Assembly: GCA_963763485.1 (NCBI GenBank)
Contig: CAVXOW010000008.1
Location: forward strand, 310,001 to 374,000
Source: CAWCKS01 sp963763485
GTDB lineage: Bacteria > Pseudomonadota > Alphaproteobacteria > Rhizobiales > Xanthobacteraceae
DNA: 64,000 nucleotides
Reading direction: 5' to 3'
The notes under the pieces were generated by a model that worked only from the letters and a program-made list of their open reading frames with translations, was not told where the DNA came from and made no database searches. Shown piece by piece: positions 36,394 to 46,405 of the stretch. A program made the position numbers and the translations under genes. Within the stretch, counting starts at the first letter, position 1. Each line of letters begins with the position of its first letter.

Positions 36394-37476
36394 ATGAAAT
36401 TCGGGATCTTCGATCACCTCGAGCAACGCCGCGGCGTGCCGCTCGCCGAGCTTTACGAGGAGCGGCTCAAGCTGATCGAACAGGCTGACCGCGCAGGACT
36501 CTATTGCTGGCTGACGGCAGAGCATCATCACTCGCCGCTTTGCATGGCGCCGAACCAGATGGTGTTCTTTGCCGCTGCCGCGGCGCGCACCAGCAATATC
36601 AAGCTCGGCTCGCTGGTCTCGGTGCTGCCGCTGCATCACCCGGTCCGCCTGCTCGAAGAGCTCTGCATGATGGACCACATCAGCAAGGGCCGGTTGCAGA
36701 TCGGGGTCGGCAAGGGTCCGACCGGCTCCGAGTTCGCGATGTGGGGTGGCGATCCGGACGCGCGGCAAGAGGTCTTTGACGAGGCGATGGTCATCCTGCT
36801 GCAGGGCATGCAGAGCGAATTCCTTGATTTCAAAGGCAAGCACTTCTCGTTCAGCAATCTCTGGATGGCGGTGCGGCCGTATCAAACACCGCATCCGCCA
36901 TTCTGGTACGGCGAGAATGCCGCGACGGCCGGCAAGCTGCGCGCCAATGTCGTGTTCCACGGCTCGAACAAGAGCTTGGCTGAGAAGATCAGGACTTACA
37001 GGAACGCACTTGCCGCATCGAAACCAGATTGGCGCAACGGCATCTGCCACAATGACGCGCCGGTCTATGGTGCGACGCGGCGGGTGTATCTGGCGCCAAC
37101 GCTGGAGGAGGCGCGCGAACGCGCCCGGACCAGCTACGAGGTCTATCTCGGCAACTTCCGCAAGCCGGCGACCGACGATTTTGTCGAGGGTGACGTCCGG
37201 ACGCCGCGCGTGCCGCCGCCGAAATTCGGGCCGACCGCCATTTCGTTCGAACAGGGTCTTGCCGGCAACTCGCTGATCGCGGGAACGCCGTCGATGCTGC
37301 GCGATCACCTGCGCGATTACATGCGGACAACCGACGCGAACTACTACGGTCTCTCGTTCCAGTGGGGCGACCTCACGCATCAGGAAGCCAGCCGCTCGAT
37401 GCAGCTGTTCGCCGATGAGGTCATACCGCTGGCACGTGAGTTGGAATCGACGCAACGGACGGCCGTACCGGCCTAG
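36394..37476 (+). CDS. LLM-class (luciferase-like) flavin monooxygenase
   Basis: 360 residues, TIM-barrel fold of bacterial luciferase-like oxidoreductases: MKFGIFDHLEQ at the start, WLTAEHHHSP, LGSLVSVLPLHHPVRLLEE and GRLQIGVGKG. Uses reduced FMN supplied by a separate reductase. Last gene of the DUF3500 run. Together with the divergent acyl-CoA-dehydrogenase-type monooxygenase, it suggests oxidation of an organic (possibly sulfur- or ring-containing) compound. The substrate is unknown. Confidence 0.85.
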   Translation: MKFGIFDHLEQRRGVPLAELYEERLKLIEQADRAGLYCWLTAEHHHSPLCMAPNQMVFFAAAAARTSNIKLGSLVSVLPLHHPVRLLEELCMMDHISKGRLQIGVGKGPTGSEFAMWGGDPDARQEVFDEAMVILLQGMQSEFLDFKGKHFSFSNLWMAVRPYQTPHPPFWYGENAATAGKLRANVVFHGSNKSLAEKIRTYRNALAASKPDWRNGICHNDAPVYGATRRVYLAPTLEEARERARTSYEVYLGNFRKPATDDFVEGDVRTPRVPPPKFGPTAISFEQGLAGNSLIAGTPSMLRDHLRDYMRTTDANYYGLSFQWGDLTHQEASRSMQLFADEVIPLARELESTQRTAVPA

Positions 37477-37509
37477 AGCCTGATGAGGTTAAGTCCGTTC
37501 ATTCCCGCG

Positions 37510-37606
37510 AAAGTCTGGCGGAGCAAGTGTTTCGCCATAGAATCCCGGGCCAATCAAGGGAGCTTTAATTGCTTGGCAAAAGCTGGGTCCCCGCTTCCGC
37601 GGGGAC
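37510..37606. repeat. Composite hairpin repeat, inverse copy of the one at 17924
   Basis: An ATTCCCGCGAAAG arm at the left and a perfect GTCCCCGC-TTCC-GCGGGGAC hairpin at 37587-37606, joined by a CTTGGCAAAAGCTGGG spacer that is the complement of the one in the 17.9 kb element. It lies between the convergent ends of the luciferase-like and LysR genes and may serve as a terminator there. Confidence 0.75.
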
Positions 37607-37628
37607 GAGCGGTGCAGGATACAAGTGA

Positions 37629-38561
37629 CTAGCTGACTGTGCCCGCCTTTCGCGGACGGGTCAGCGGGATCACGTTCGAACCCTTTTCGGCCGCTGCAAT
37701 GCCGTCCAGCAGCAGCCGCGCCGCGCGGCTCAATTTGTGTTGTGCGCGATAGACGGCGACAACGTCGACCTTTTCGGAAAAAATCTCAGGTGCAACAGGC
37801 CGCATCTCGCCCTTATCGATCTGCCGGCGAATGGCGGTTGCCGGCATCACCGAGATGAAGCGCTGCGATTCGACCGCGTTGATCATCTGCACGATCGAAT
37901 TGGTCTCGATCTGCGGCACCGGCGACGTCAGATCGATCTTCGCAAAACATTCGTCCAGCCATTCCCGGATGAAGCCGCGCGGTGGCAACATCCAGGCGTC
38001 GCCGAGCAGGCTGACGAAGTCATCCTTCTTGCGCTGGAAACAGGGATGATTGGACGACGCGACGACCAGCCGGTCATCGTGAAACAGGTGCTTCGTGACC
38101 AGCGAAGCGTCGTCATCGAGCAGCGAGGCACTGCAAAGGGCGAACTCAAGCTTCTGCTTCTTGACCAGCTCGACCAGTACGTGCGGGCGTTCCTCGATGA
38201 TCGTCATCCGCAAGTTGGTCAACTTGGTCAGGACATCCATCGCCGCCAGCGGCAGCATGCTGGTGGTGACGCTGACGCCGAAGGTCACGTGACCCTGCAG
38301 ATTCTGGCGGAGCCGATCGACATCCTGCCGCGCGGAGCGCTGGGCGCGCGTGATAGCCTGAGCGTGGCCGATCAGCAACTCGCCGAATACGGTGAGCCGC
38401 ACGCCGCTTGCGGTCCGCTCGAACAGCTCGACACCGAGCTCATGCTCGAGCTTCCTGAGCTGCCGGCTCAGCGCCGGTTGCGTCACGTTGAGCACCGCGC
38501 AAGCCTTCGAAATGCTTCCGCACTCCACAATTCGCAAAAAGACTTCGTAAGGAGAACGCAT
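37629..38561 (-). CDS. LysR-family transcriptional regulator
   Basis: 310 residues. N-terminal helix-turn-helix (ECGSISKACAVLNVTQPALSRQLRKLE) and a periplasmic-binding-protein-like effector domain. Reads toward the luciferase-like gene and away from the helicase gene. The target cannot be read from the sequence; the DUF3500 run is one candidate. Confidence 0.9.
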   Translation of the reverse strand: MRSPYEVFLRIVECGSISKACAVLNVTQPALSRQLRKLEHELGVELFERTASGVRLTVFGELLIGHAQAITRAQRSARQDVDRLRQNLQGHVTFGVSVTTSMLPLAAMDVLTKLTNLRMTIIEERPHVLVELVKKQKLEFALCSASLLDDDASLVTKHLFHDDRLVVASSNHPCFQRKKDDFVSLLGDAWMLPPRGFIREWLDECFAKIDLTSPVPQIETNSIVQMINAVESQRFISVMPATAIRRQIDKGEMRPVAPEIFSEKVDVVAVYRAQHKLSRAARLLLDGIAAAEKGSNVIPLTRPRKAGTVS

Positions 38562-38745
38562 CTGTTTCTTCGCCAGGCAACGATCTTGAAGTTCAAGGGG
38601 CCATCACAGCACAAGGCGCATTGCCCCGCCACCTCAGATCTCCGCGCAAAACTGCGCCCGCCATTTGCCCGATAGGGAACGAGCATTGTCTCGTTGCCAT
38701 TCGACATGAAATCAGAGTCTAATCGCCCCGTTTTGGGGACAATTC

Positions 38746-40815
38746 GTGCCGATCGCTGCCGCAACATATCTGGATACGCTCAATTCGGACCAGCGTCGCG
38801 CGGTCGAGCACGGCATTGGGCCGGACGGCCATATCGGGCCGCCGCTTCTGGTGATCGCCGGCGCCGGCTCGGGCAAGACCAACACGCTCGCCCACCGGGT
38901 TGCCCATTTGATCGTTCATGGCGCCGATCCACGCCGTATCCTGCTGATGACGTTCTCGCGGCGGGCCGCGGCCGAGATGGCGAGACGCGTCGAGCTGATC
39001 GCGCGCAAGACGATCGGCAGCGATAGCGGCCCTGTCAGGGATACGTTGGCCTGGGCCGGAACATTCCACGGCATCGGCTCGCGCCTGCTGCGCGAATACG
39101 CCGAGCAGATCGGATTGAACCCCGCCTTCACGATCCATGATCGGGAAGACTCGGCGGACCTGCTGAACCTGATCCGCCACGAGCGCGGACTGTCCAAAAC
39201 GAAAAGTCGCTTTCCCGCCAAGCGGACGTGTCTTGCGATCTATTCGCGCTGCGTGAACGCGGAGAGCGAGCTGCAAGAGGTGCTGGAGCGGTCCTTCCCG
39301 TGGTGCTCGGCATGGACGGCCGAACTGAAAGACCTGTTCGCCGCATATGTCGAGGCCAAGCAGAACCAGAACGTGCTGGATTACGACGATCTGCTGCTGT
39401 ACTGGGCGCAGATGATGTCGGACACGACGCTCGCGCGCGAGATCGGCGAGCGGTTCGACCATGTGCTGGTGGACGAGTATCAGGACACGAATCGGCTGCA
39501 GTCATCGATCCTGCTTGGCCTGAAGCCTGCAGGACACGGACTGACCGTGGTGGGCGACGATGCGCAAGCGATCTACTCGTTTCGCGCCGCGACCGTCAGA
39601 AACATCCTGGATTTCCCCGCGCAGTTTGATCCCAACGCGGAAATCGTCACGCTCGACCGCAACTACCGGTCGACCCAACCGGTTCTGGAAGCCGCGAACG
39701 CCGTCATCGGGCTGGCCAAAGAACGGTTCACGAAGAACCTCTGGACCGACAGAACTTCGAGCAGGTCACCGCAGCTGGTGTCAGTGCGCGACGAGGCCGA
39801 CCAGGCTCGCTATATCGTCGAGCGCGTCCTCGAGAACAGGGAAGAAGGCGCAGCTCTCAAAGCTCAGGCAGTGCTGTTCCGCGCGTCGCACCACAGTGGT
39901 CCGCTCGAAATCGAGCTGACGCGACGTAATATTCCGTTCGTGAAATTCGGCGGATTGAAATTCCTCGACGCCGCGCACGTCAAGGACGTGCTCGGCTTGC
40001 TGCGATTCGTGGAAAATCCGCGCGACCGCGTCGCGGGCTTTCGCACGCTACATCTGGTGCCCGGCGTCGGGCCGACATCGGCGCAGCGCGTGCTGGATCG
40101 CATCGCCGAGGCAGAAAGCCCGGTCGATGCTCTCTGCAGTGCGCCGACACCGCCGCGCGCCGGCGATGACTGGAAGGAGTTCGTGCGGACCATCGAGCAT
40201 CTGCAGACGTCGGACTGGCCGAGCGACATCGAACGTATCAGGCTGTGGTACGAGCCGCATCTCGAGCGCATCCACGAGGATGCCGAGATGCGCCGCGCTG
40301 ACCTGATCCAGCTCGAGCAGATTGCGGGTGGATATCCCTCGCGCGAGCGTTTCCTGACCGAGCTGACGCTCGATCCGCCCGATGCCGTCAGCGACCAGGC
40401 CGGCGTCCCGCTGCTCGACGAGGATTACCTGATCCTGTCGACGATCCACTCGGCGAAGGGCCAGGAGTGGCGATCGGTCTTCGTGCTGAACATCGTCGAC
40501 GGCTGCATTCCGTCCGACCTCGGCGTCGGAACGACGGCTGAGCTGGAGGAGGAACGGCGGCTACTCTATGTCGCGATGACCCGCGCCAGGGACGACTTGC
40601 ACCTGATTGTGCCCCAGCGCTTCTTTGTTCACGGCCAGAATGCGCTGGGCGATCGACACGTCTATGCGGCCCGCACCCGGTTCATCCCTGAATCCCTCGT
40701 CCGCCTGTTCGAGCGGTCGAGCTGGCCTGTCGCGTCGAGCGATCCAGCGGCGGGGAACGCGAGCCGGGGCCCACGCATTGACATTCGCGCGCGCATGCGC
40801 GGTATGTGGCGCTGA
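38746..40815 (+). CDS. UvrD/Rep-family ATP-dependent DNA helicase
   Basis: 689 residues, superfamily 1A helicase. Motif I AGAGSGKTNT, motif Ia LLMTFSRRAAAEMARR, motif II LVDEYQDTN, motif III GDDAQAIYSFRAA, motif V TIHSAKGQEW and motif VI YVAMTRARDDL. Shorter than UvrD or PcrA and lacking a long C-terminal tail. GTG start at 38746, with GGGG ten bases upstream. Probably acts in repair or replication restart. A housekeeping gene set among catabolic genes, with no evident operon partner. Confidence 0.9.
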   Translation: MPIAAATYLDTLNSDQRRAVEHGIGPDGHIGPPLLVIAGAGSGKTNTLAHRVAHLIVHGADPRRILLMTFSRRAAAEMARRVELIARKTIGSDSGPVRDTLAWAGTFHGIGSRLLREYAEQIGLNPAFTIHDREDSADLLNLIRHERGLSKTKSRFPAKRTCLAIYSRCVNAESELQEVLERSFPWCSAWTAELKDLFAAYVEAKQNQNVLDYDDLLLYWAQMMSDTTLAREIGERFDHVLVDEYQDTNRLQSSILLGLKPAGHGLTVVGDDAQAIYSFRAATVRNILDFPAQFDPNAEIVTLDRNYRSTQPVLEAANAVIGLAKERFTKNLWTDRTSSRSPQLVSVRDEADQARYIVERVLENREEGAALKAQAVLFRASHHSGPLEIELTRRNIPFVKFGGLKFLDAAHVKDVLGLLRFVENPRDRVAGFRTLHLVPGVGPTSAQRVLDRIAEAESPVDALCSAPTPPRAGDDWKEFVRTIEHLQTSDWPSDIERIRLWYEPHLERIHEDAEMRRADLIQLEQIAGGYPSRERFLTELTLDPPDAVSDQAGVPLLDEDYLILSTIHSAKGQEWRSVFVLNIVDGCIPSDLGVGTTAELEEERRLLYVAMTRARDDLHLIVPQRFFVHGQNALGDRHVYAARTRFIPESLVRLFERSSWPVASSDPAAGNASRGPRIDIRARMRGMWR

Positions 40816-40848
40816 AATTTCCGATCCATCAAACGCTGCGATGTGCAA

Positions 40849-42961
40849 ATGACGTCCGAACGTGCTCGGGCCGGAGCCACGGCAACGCCACCAGTTGCAG
40901 AAAAACGCCCACGAAAGTTTTCGGTCCACGGGGTGGCGCTGACCGACGACTACGCCTGGCTCAAGGACGAGAACTGGCAGCAGGTCCTGCGCGACCCGTC
41001 CGTGCTCGCCGCCGACATCCGGCGCCACCTCGAGGCCGAAAATACCTATAGCGAGGCTGTGCTTGCCGGCACGCAAAGCCTGCAAAAGCAGCTCGTCGCT
41101 GAAATGAGAGCACGCATCAAGGAGGATGATTCGACAGTACCAAGTCCTGATGGGCCGTTTGAGTACCTGACAAAGTACCGGGAGGGCGGTCAGCACGAGT
41201 TGATCGGACGCCAGGCGCGAGAGGGCTCTGAAGTACACATTATCCTTGATGGTGATGCGCTGGCCGCGACGTCCAAGTATTTCAACTTCGGCGGCGCAGA
41301 GCATTCACCCGATCACAAGCTTCAGGCCTGGAGTGCCGATCTGCGCGGCTCCGAGTATTTCTCGATTCGTGTTCGCTCATGGAACGATAGCCAGGACGCG
41401 GCCGATTTGATCGAGCAAACCGATGGCTCGATGGTCTGGACCGCGGATTCAGGTGCGTTCCTTTATGTCCGGCTCGACGAAAATCACCGCCCGCTGCAGG
41501 TCTTTCGCCACCGGCTGGGCACGTCACAAGCCGACGACGTGCTGATCTATCAGGAGCAGGACATCGGCTGGTTCACACACATCCACCGGAGCGCCAGCGG
41601 CCGCCATTGCGTCATTGCGGGCGGCGATCATGAAACCTCCGAGTGCCGGCTGATCGATCTGTTCGATCCGGACACCAAGCCACGTCTGGTGGCGGCCCGC
41701 GAGACCGGAATCCGCTATTCGGTCGAGGATCGCGGCGACGAACTCTTCGTCCTGACCAACGCGGATTCGGCGATCGACTACAAGATTGCCGTTGCGCCCC
41801 TGGACTCGTCCGCGCGCGCCAATTGGCGCGATCTCGTTCCCTATCGCGAAGGCATTTACGTCATCAGTCTGAGCCTGTTTCAGAACTATCTGGTCCGAAT
41901 GGAGCGATCGAACGCGCTGCCGTCGATCGTCATTCGCGATCTGAGGGATGGCGTCGAACATGCCATTGCGTTCGATGAGGCCGCGTATTCGCTCGGCACC
42001 ATCGACGGCTATGAGTTCGACACGACGACGCTGCGTTTCTCCTATTCGTCGATGACGACGCCGACCGAGATCTACGATTACGATATGGCGAGCCGGGAGC
42101 GAAAGCTGCGCAAGCGGCAGGAGATCCCGTCCGGCCACGATCCCGCGCGCTACGTGACCTCGCGTATATTAGCGATCGCGAAGGATGGTTCAGAGATTCC
42201 GGTCTCGCTGCTCCACCTGAAAGATCTTCCGCGTGATGGAAGCGCGCCGCTGCTGCTGTACGGTTACGGCGCCTACGGGATTTCGATGCCCGCAGCTTTC
42301 TCGGCGAACCGGCTTTCGCTGGTCGACCGTGGATTCGTTTACGCCATCGCGCATGTGAGGGGCGGCGCCGACAAGGGCTGGGGCTGGTATCTCGCCGGAA
42401 AGCGTGAACACAAGACAAACACGTTCGGCGACTTCGCGGCTGCCGCGCAAAAACTGATCGATACCGGATTTACCTGCGCAGGACGTATCGTCGCGCATGG
42501 CGGCAGCGCCGGCGGCATGTTGATGGGCGCGGTCGCGAACCGGGCGGGAGAGTTATTCGCAGGGATCGTTGCCGAGGTGCCTTTTGTCGATGTCCTCAAC
42601 ACGATGCTGGACGACACGTTGCCACTGACGCCGCCGGAGTGGCCGGAATGGGGCAACCCGATCACCGATGAAGCGGCGTTCCGCAACATCCTATCTTATT
42701 CGCCGTATGAGAACGTGGCCGCAAAGCACTACCCCGCGATCCTTGCGATGGCCGGCCTGACCGACCCGAGGGTGACCTATTGGGAGCCGGCGAAATGGAT
42801 CGCGCGGCTGCGCGGCGACGATGACCTCAGGCGGACCGGTGCTGCTGCGAACCAACATGGGCGCCGGACACGGCGGATCGTCCGGCCGATTCAATCGGCT
42901 GGACGAGGTCGCGATCGCCTACACGTTTGCGCTTTGGGCTACCGGCCTCGTTCGAAGCTAA
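40849..42961 (+). CDS. Prolyl oligopeptidase (S9A), frame broken by one inserted base
   Basis: 703 residues after correction. N-terminal beta-propeller region (DDYAWLKDENWQQVL) and a C-terminal alpha/beta hydrolase domain with nucleophile Ser in GGSAGGMLMGA, Asp in LTDPRVTYWEP and His in MGAGHGGSSGR. The last motif is reached only after removing an extra base near 42835. The corrected frame then ends at 42961 with WATGLVRS, and the length is 3n+1 as expected. Cuts short peptides after proline or, in the oligopeptidase B branch, after basic residues. No leader, so cytoplasmic. A GTG at 40843 is an alternative start. Confidence 0.85.
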
Positions 42962-42995
42962 CTAGCGCGATCATCGCTCGCCGCCGACCCACGGG

Positions 42996-44282
42996 TCATA
43001 TCGCTTCGGTTCCGCACCAGTCCGCAATCACGCCGGCGATCACCTTGGTCACCCGGCGGATGCTGTCGAGCTCAACGCCTTCATCGAAGGCGTGGCTGCC
43101 GGTACCTGTTGCGCCATAGGACAGGCTCGGGATGTCGTAGTAGCGGCCATAGAAGCGGCAGTCCGTGACGGCTGGCAGGATCAATTCCTCGGCCTCGTTG
43201 CCGGTGATGCGCTTGTGGGACGCGCGCACGGCAGCCTCGAACGCACTGCCCGGCTCGAGCACATAAGGATCAGCCTGAAAACCGTTCCAGATAATCTCCG
43301 GCGCGTTGTCGGCTAGAAACGGATCCTGGCGTGCAGCGGCGATCACCACGCCGGCGAGTTCCTCGCGAAACGCGGCCAGCGACATGCCAGGCAGCACGCC
43401 GATGCGGCAATCAACCTCGCACCACGCCGGCGTCGAGCTCGCCCAGTCACCACCAGCAATCTTGCCCGGGTTGAACTTGATCGGGTTGGGGATCCGGCTG
43501 AACCATGGATCCTGCTTCACGCGATCATTGAGCTCGCGGGTATGGCCGCGCAGCGCCTCGATCAAACCGAACGCGGACAGAATGGCATTGGTGCCGCGCT
43601 CGCTCTCGCCGACATGCGCGGGCCGGCCGGATATCCGCAAGCGAAACCACATGACGCCGATGGTCGCGCGCAAAATTCGGCCGGCGGTCGGCTCCGGAAT
43701 CAGGCAGGCGTCGGCGCGGTAGCCGCGCGCCAGCGTGGAGAGCGCCCCGTTACCGGTGCTCTCCTCTTCCGTCACCGTCTGCACGTAGACGTCAGCTGCA
43801 GGCCGCAAACCGATGCTGCGCAGCGCGTCGAGGGCGAACACCATGGCGCAAACGCCGGACTTCATATCATTGGCGCCGCGCCCCATCATACGGCCATCCT
43901 TGACCACAGCCGCAAAGGGAGGCTCGGCCCAGCTTGCGAGCGGCCCGGTCGGCACGACGTCGACGTGTCCCTGCAAAATCAAACTCTTCCCCTTCGGAGC
44001 GCGCGACCGCAGACTCGCCACGACCTGAACGGCGCGCGAATAATCGGTATCCATCACCGGCGAAAAGCCAGCCAAGTGGCTCATCGCCACATCGGCGAGC
44101 GTGTAGCGATCGACCGACCAGCCGCGTGCAGAAAATTCGCGCGCGATCCAGTCCTGGCACGGTGCTTCCTCGCCGCGCAGGCTCGGAAAGCGCACGAGCG
44201 TGGCAAGCCAGTCGACTTGCCGCGCAAAATTGTCGTCGACGGCTGCGTCAAGGCGAGTGGGGAGATCGCTTGATGTCATCAT
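42996..44282 (-). CDS. M20-family deacylase/peptidase (ArgE/DapE/CPG2-like)
   Basis: 428 residues. Metal ligands are seen in LILQGHVDVVP (His, Asp), GRGANDMKSG (Asp), TVTEEESTGNGA (Glu-Glu pair) and TGSHAFDEG (His). The dimerisation domain between them is intact. The family removes N-acyl, succinyl or carbamoyl groups from amino acids. It is the last gene of the long leftward run beginning at 59585, suggesting that an N-acylated product is handled there. Confidence 0.88.
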   Translation of the reverse strand: MMTSSDLPTRLDAAVDDNFARQVDWLATLVRFPSLRGEEAPCQDWIAREFSARGWSVDRYTLADVAMSHLAGFSPVMDTDYSRAVQVVASLRSRAPKGKSLILQGHVDVVPTGPLASWAEPPFAAVVKDGRMMGRGANDMKSGVCAMVFALDALRSIGLRPAADVYVQTVTEEESTGNGALSTLARGYRADACLIPEPTAGRILRATIGVMWFRLRISGRPAHVGESERGTNAILSAFGLIEALRGHTRELNDRVKQDPWFSRIPNPIKFNPGKIAGGDWASSTPAWCEVDCRIGVLPGMSLAAFREELAGVVIAAARQDPFLADNAPEIIWNGFQADPYVLEPGSAFEAAVRASHKRITGNEAEELILPAVTDCRFYGRYYDIPSLSYGATGTGSHAFDEGVELDSIRRVTKVIAGVIADWCGTEAI

Positions 44283-44330
44283 CGGTCGGCTTCCAGACTA
44301 GATTATTGGATTCCGCTGCCGCGGTCGCAG

Positions 44331-45329
44331 CTAGGCCAAGGTTCGAACATGTTCGTCTTGCGATGCGGCTGAACTCGCACGTCTCGCCGCCGCTGGCATT
44401 CGCTCAGCGAGGCGTGCGGCATCGATGAGCATCCCTTCAATCAAGTCGCGCACCGGAATAATGTCGTGGATCATGCCGGCGATCTGTCCGGCTGCCGACT
44501 GGTGCCGGTCATCCTTGCTTTCCTCGTAGCGCGAGCCACGAACGATACGTTTCAGCTCGGTGATTTCCGCGTCATCGGCCCCTCGCGCGAGCGCCGCCTC
44601 GTAGGCGACGATCTCGGGCGTCTTGATGCAGCGTACCGTGGCACCGGTCATTGCCCTGGTGACAATGGTATCGGTCTCGCGCATGGAAAGAAGCTGATCG
44701 CGGCCCCACTCGTTGAGATCGGATTCGGAGGTCGCCATGAAACGCGTGCCCATTTGAATGCCGACGGCACCCAATGCGCACGCGGCTAGAAAGCCGCGTG
44801 CGTCTCCGATGCCGCCGGCGGCGAGCACCGGGATTCTCACGGCATCGACGACTTGCGGCACCAGCGGCAGCGTCGAGATGGTGCCGACGTGGCCGCCGGC
44901 CTCCGATCCGGAGGCGACGACGGCATCGACACCCTCAGCCTCCATGCGCCGCGCGTGCTCGACGGTCGGCACGACGGACACGACCTTGATGCCTGCGGCC
45001 TTCAGTTGGCGGACCACATCCTGCCCTGGATCAGCACGTCCTGTCGTGACAATCGGCACATCAAGCTCGATGCAGGTTGCCGTGCAGCGTTCGGTGATGC
45101 CGCGGCCGAGCGGCATGATGTTGACGCCGAACGGCTTGCCCGTCAGTGCGCGCACCGCGGCGATATCAGCTCTGAGTTTCTGGTCGGTGCCGCCGAATGT
45201 CGGCAGCACGCCAAGGCCGCCGGCTTCGCTCACGGCCGCGACCAGCGCGACACCACCGCCGCCCTGCATCGCGCCTTGCAGGATCGGATAGCGAATGTTC
45301 AGGAGATCACAAATGACGGTGTGGAACAT
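44331..45329 (-). CDS. Nitronate monooxygenase-like (2-nitropropane dioxygenase family)
   Basis: 332 residues. FMN-binding TIM barrel with NIRYPILQGAMQGGG at the start, the phosphate-binding ASGSEAGGHVG and PVLAAGGIGDARG. Class I-type members oxidise alkyl nitronates; close relatives are enoyl-acyl carrier protein reductases (FabK) and other FMN enzymes, so the substrate is not certain. The start at 45329 gives the standard N terminus MFHTVICDLL. Lies 21 bases after the methyltransferase gene, in the same run as a nitroreductase. Confidence 0.82.
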   Translation of the reverse strand: MFHTVICDLLNIRYPILQGAMQGGGGVALVAAVSEAGGLGVLPTFGGTDQKLRADIAAVRALTGKPFGVNIMPLGRGITERCTATCIELDVPIVTTGRADPGQDVVRQLKAAGIKVVSVVPTVEHARRMEAEGVDAVVASGSEAGGHVGTISTLPLVPQVVDAVRIPVLAAGGIGDARGFLAACALGAVGIQMGTRFMATSESDLNEWGRDQLLSMRETDTIVTRAMTGATVRCIKTPEIVAYEAALARGADDAEITELKRIVRGSRYEESKDDRHQSAAGQIAGMIHDIIPVRDLIEGMLIDAARLAERMPAAARRASSAASQDEHVRTLA

Positions 45330-45350
45330 GGCCCGGCAATCTTCTCGCAA

Positions 45351-46361
45351 TTATTTCGCCTTCGTGCCGGTGATACGGCTGAGCGCGCCGGCGATGAATT
45401 CGTGGACACCGACATCCTTGAAGCCGGCGTCGCGGAAGTAGCCGATGACGTCGGCCTCGGAGTGAGCGAGGCCAAGCAAATCGACCACGGCCTGGCCCAG
45501 ACCCCAGTAGGCCGGCCCCCACGGGCCGGTGCGTTCATTGTTCGTGGTCTCGCCGATCAGATGCATCTCGCCACCCGGCAACAGCGCATCGTGAGCCTTC
45601 TTGATCACCGCAGCAATCATCTCGCGGCTGTACATCGGCAGATTGGACGCCATGATCGCGACGTCACAATCAGTCGGAAACGCATCGCTCGTAAAATTGC
45701 ACGGCCGCGCTTCGACGCGGTCGCTCACGCCATTCTCGGCGATGAAGTCGCGCGCGACCTCGCACACGACAGGCAAGTCCAGCACGACAGCGCGGATGGC
45801 GGGATGCGCTTTCGCAGCGGCGATGCAGTAGGCACCCGAGCCACCGCCGATATCCATGATGCGCTGGCGCTTCGCAAGATCGATCTGGCGCACGAAGCGC
45901 CGCCCCGCCCCCATGCCGATCGAGTAAGTCGCATTGTGATAGCGCCGGGCGTCGGCCACCGTAAAAGTCTCGATCGAGCCCATCACCTTCAGCGCCTTGA
46001 CGCGGAGATGATCGCTCAGGCGGCCCCACTCGTTCCATTGCGGCTTGGTGAAGGTAATCCACGGCCCCATGTAGCCGGGTTCGCCTTCGACCAAAAAGCG
46101 TTCGACATCGGGCGCGTTGCTGTGGCGGCCTCCGGATTTTTCCAATAGACCTGCGGCGCATAGCATCACCATCAACCGTTCGGCATTGGTTGGATGAATG
46201 TCGACGGCCTTGGCGACCTCCTCGTAAGTCCCGGCGCCCTTGCTGATCGCCGTGAACACGCCGATCTCGACCGCCGCCATCAGCGCCGCCGACTGGCCGT
46301 AGGATTGCGCGACATTTTGCAGGCGAACGGTGGTGACGGGGGCTTCGCTCGGCTTCGACAT
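45351..46361 (-). CDS. SAM-dependent O-methyltransferase-like protein
   Basis: 336 residues. An N-terminal winged-helix dimerisation domain (MAAVEIGVFTAISKG, LLEKSGGRHSN) is followed by a Rossmann methyltransferase domain with motif I RIMDIGGGSGAYCIA and motif II AVVLDLPVV. This is the layout of plant-type and polyketide O-methyltransferases. Part of the long leftward catabolic run; the acceptor is unknown. Confidence 0.85.
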   Translation of the reverse strand: MSKPSEAPVTTVRLQNVAQSYGQSAALMAAVEIGVFTAISKGAGTYEEVAKAVDIHPTNAERLMVMLCAAGLLEKSGGRHSNAPDVERFLVEGEPGYMGPWITFTKPQWNEWGRLSDHLRVKALKVMGSIETFTVADARRYHNATYSIGMGAGRRFVRQIDLAKRQRIMDIGGGSGAYCIAAAKAHPAIRAVVLDLPVVCEVARDFIAENGVSDRVEARPCNFTSDAFPTDCDVAIMASNLPMYSREMIAAVIKKAHDALLPGGEMHLIGETTNNERTGPWGPAYWGLGQAVVDLLGLAHSEADVIGYFRDAGFKDVGVHEFIAGALSRITGTKAK

Positions 46362-46405
46362 GATGCGGCCTGTTGTGAGCTGTGCTTTCTGATTTGCCAG
46401 TGGGC

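Noticed and set aside
35476..37455. Minus-strand frame of 659 codons
   Set aside because: It is antisense to the esterase and luciferase-like genes, which have complete motifs; the product is Arg/His/Gln-rich and unlike any family.
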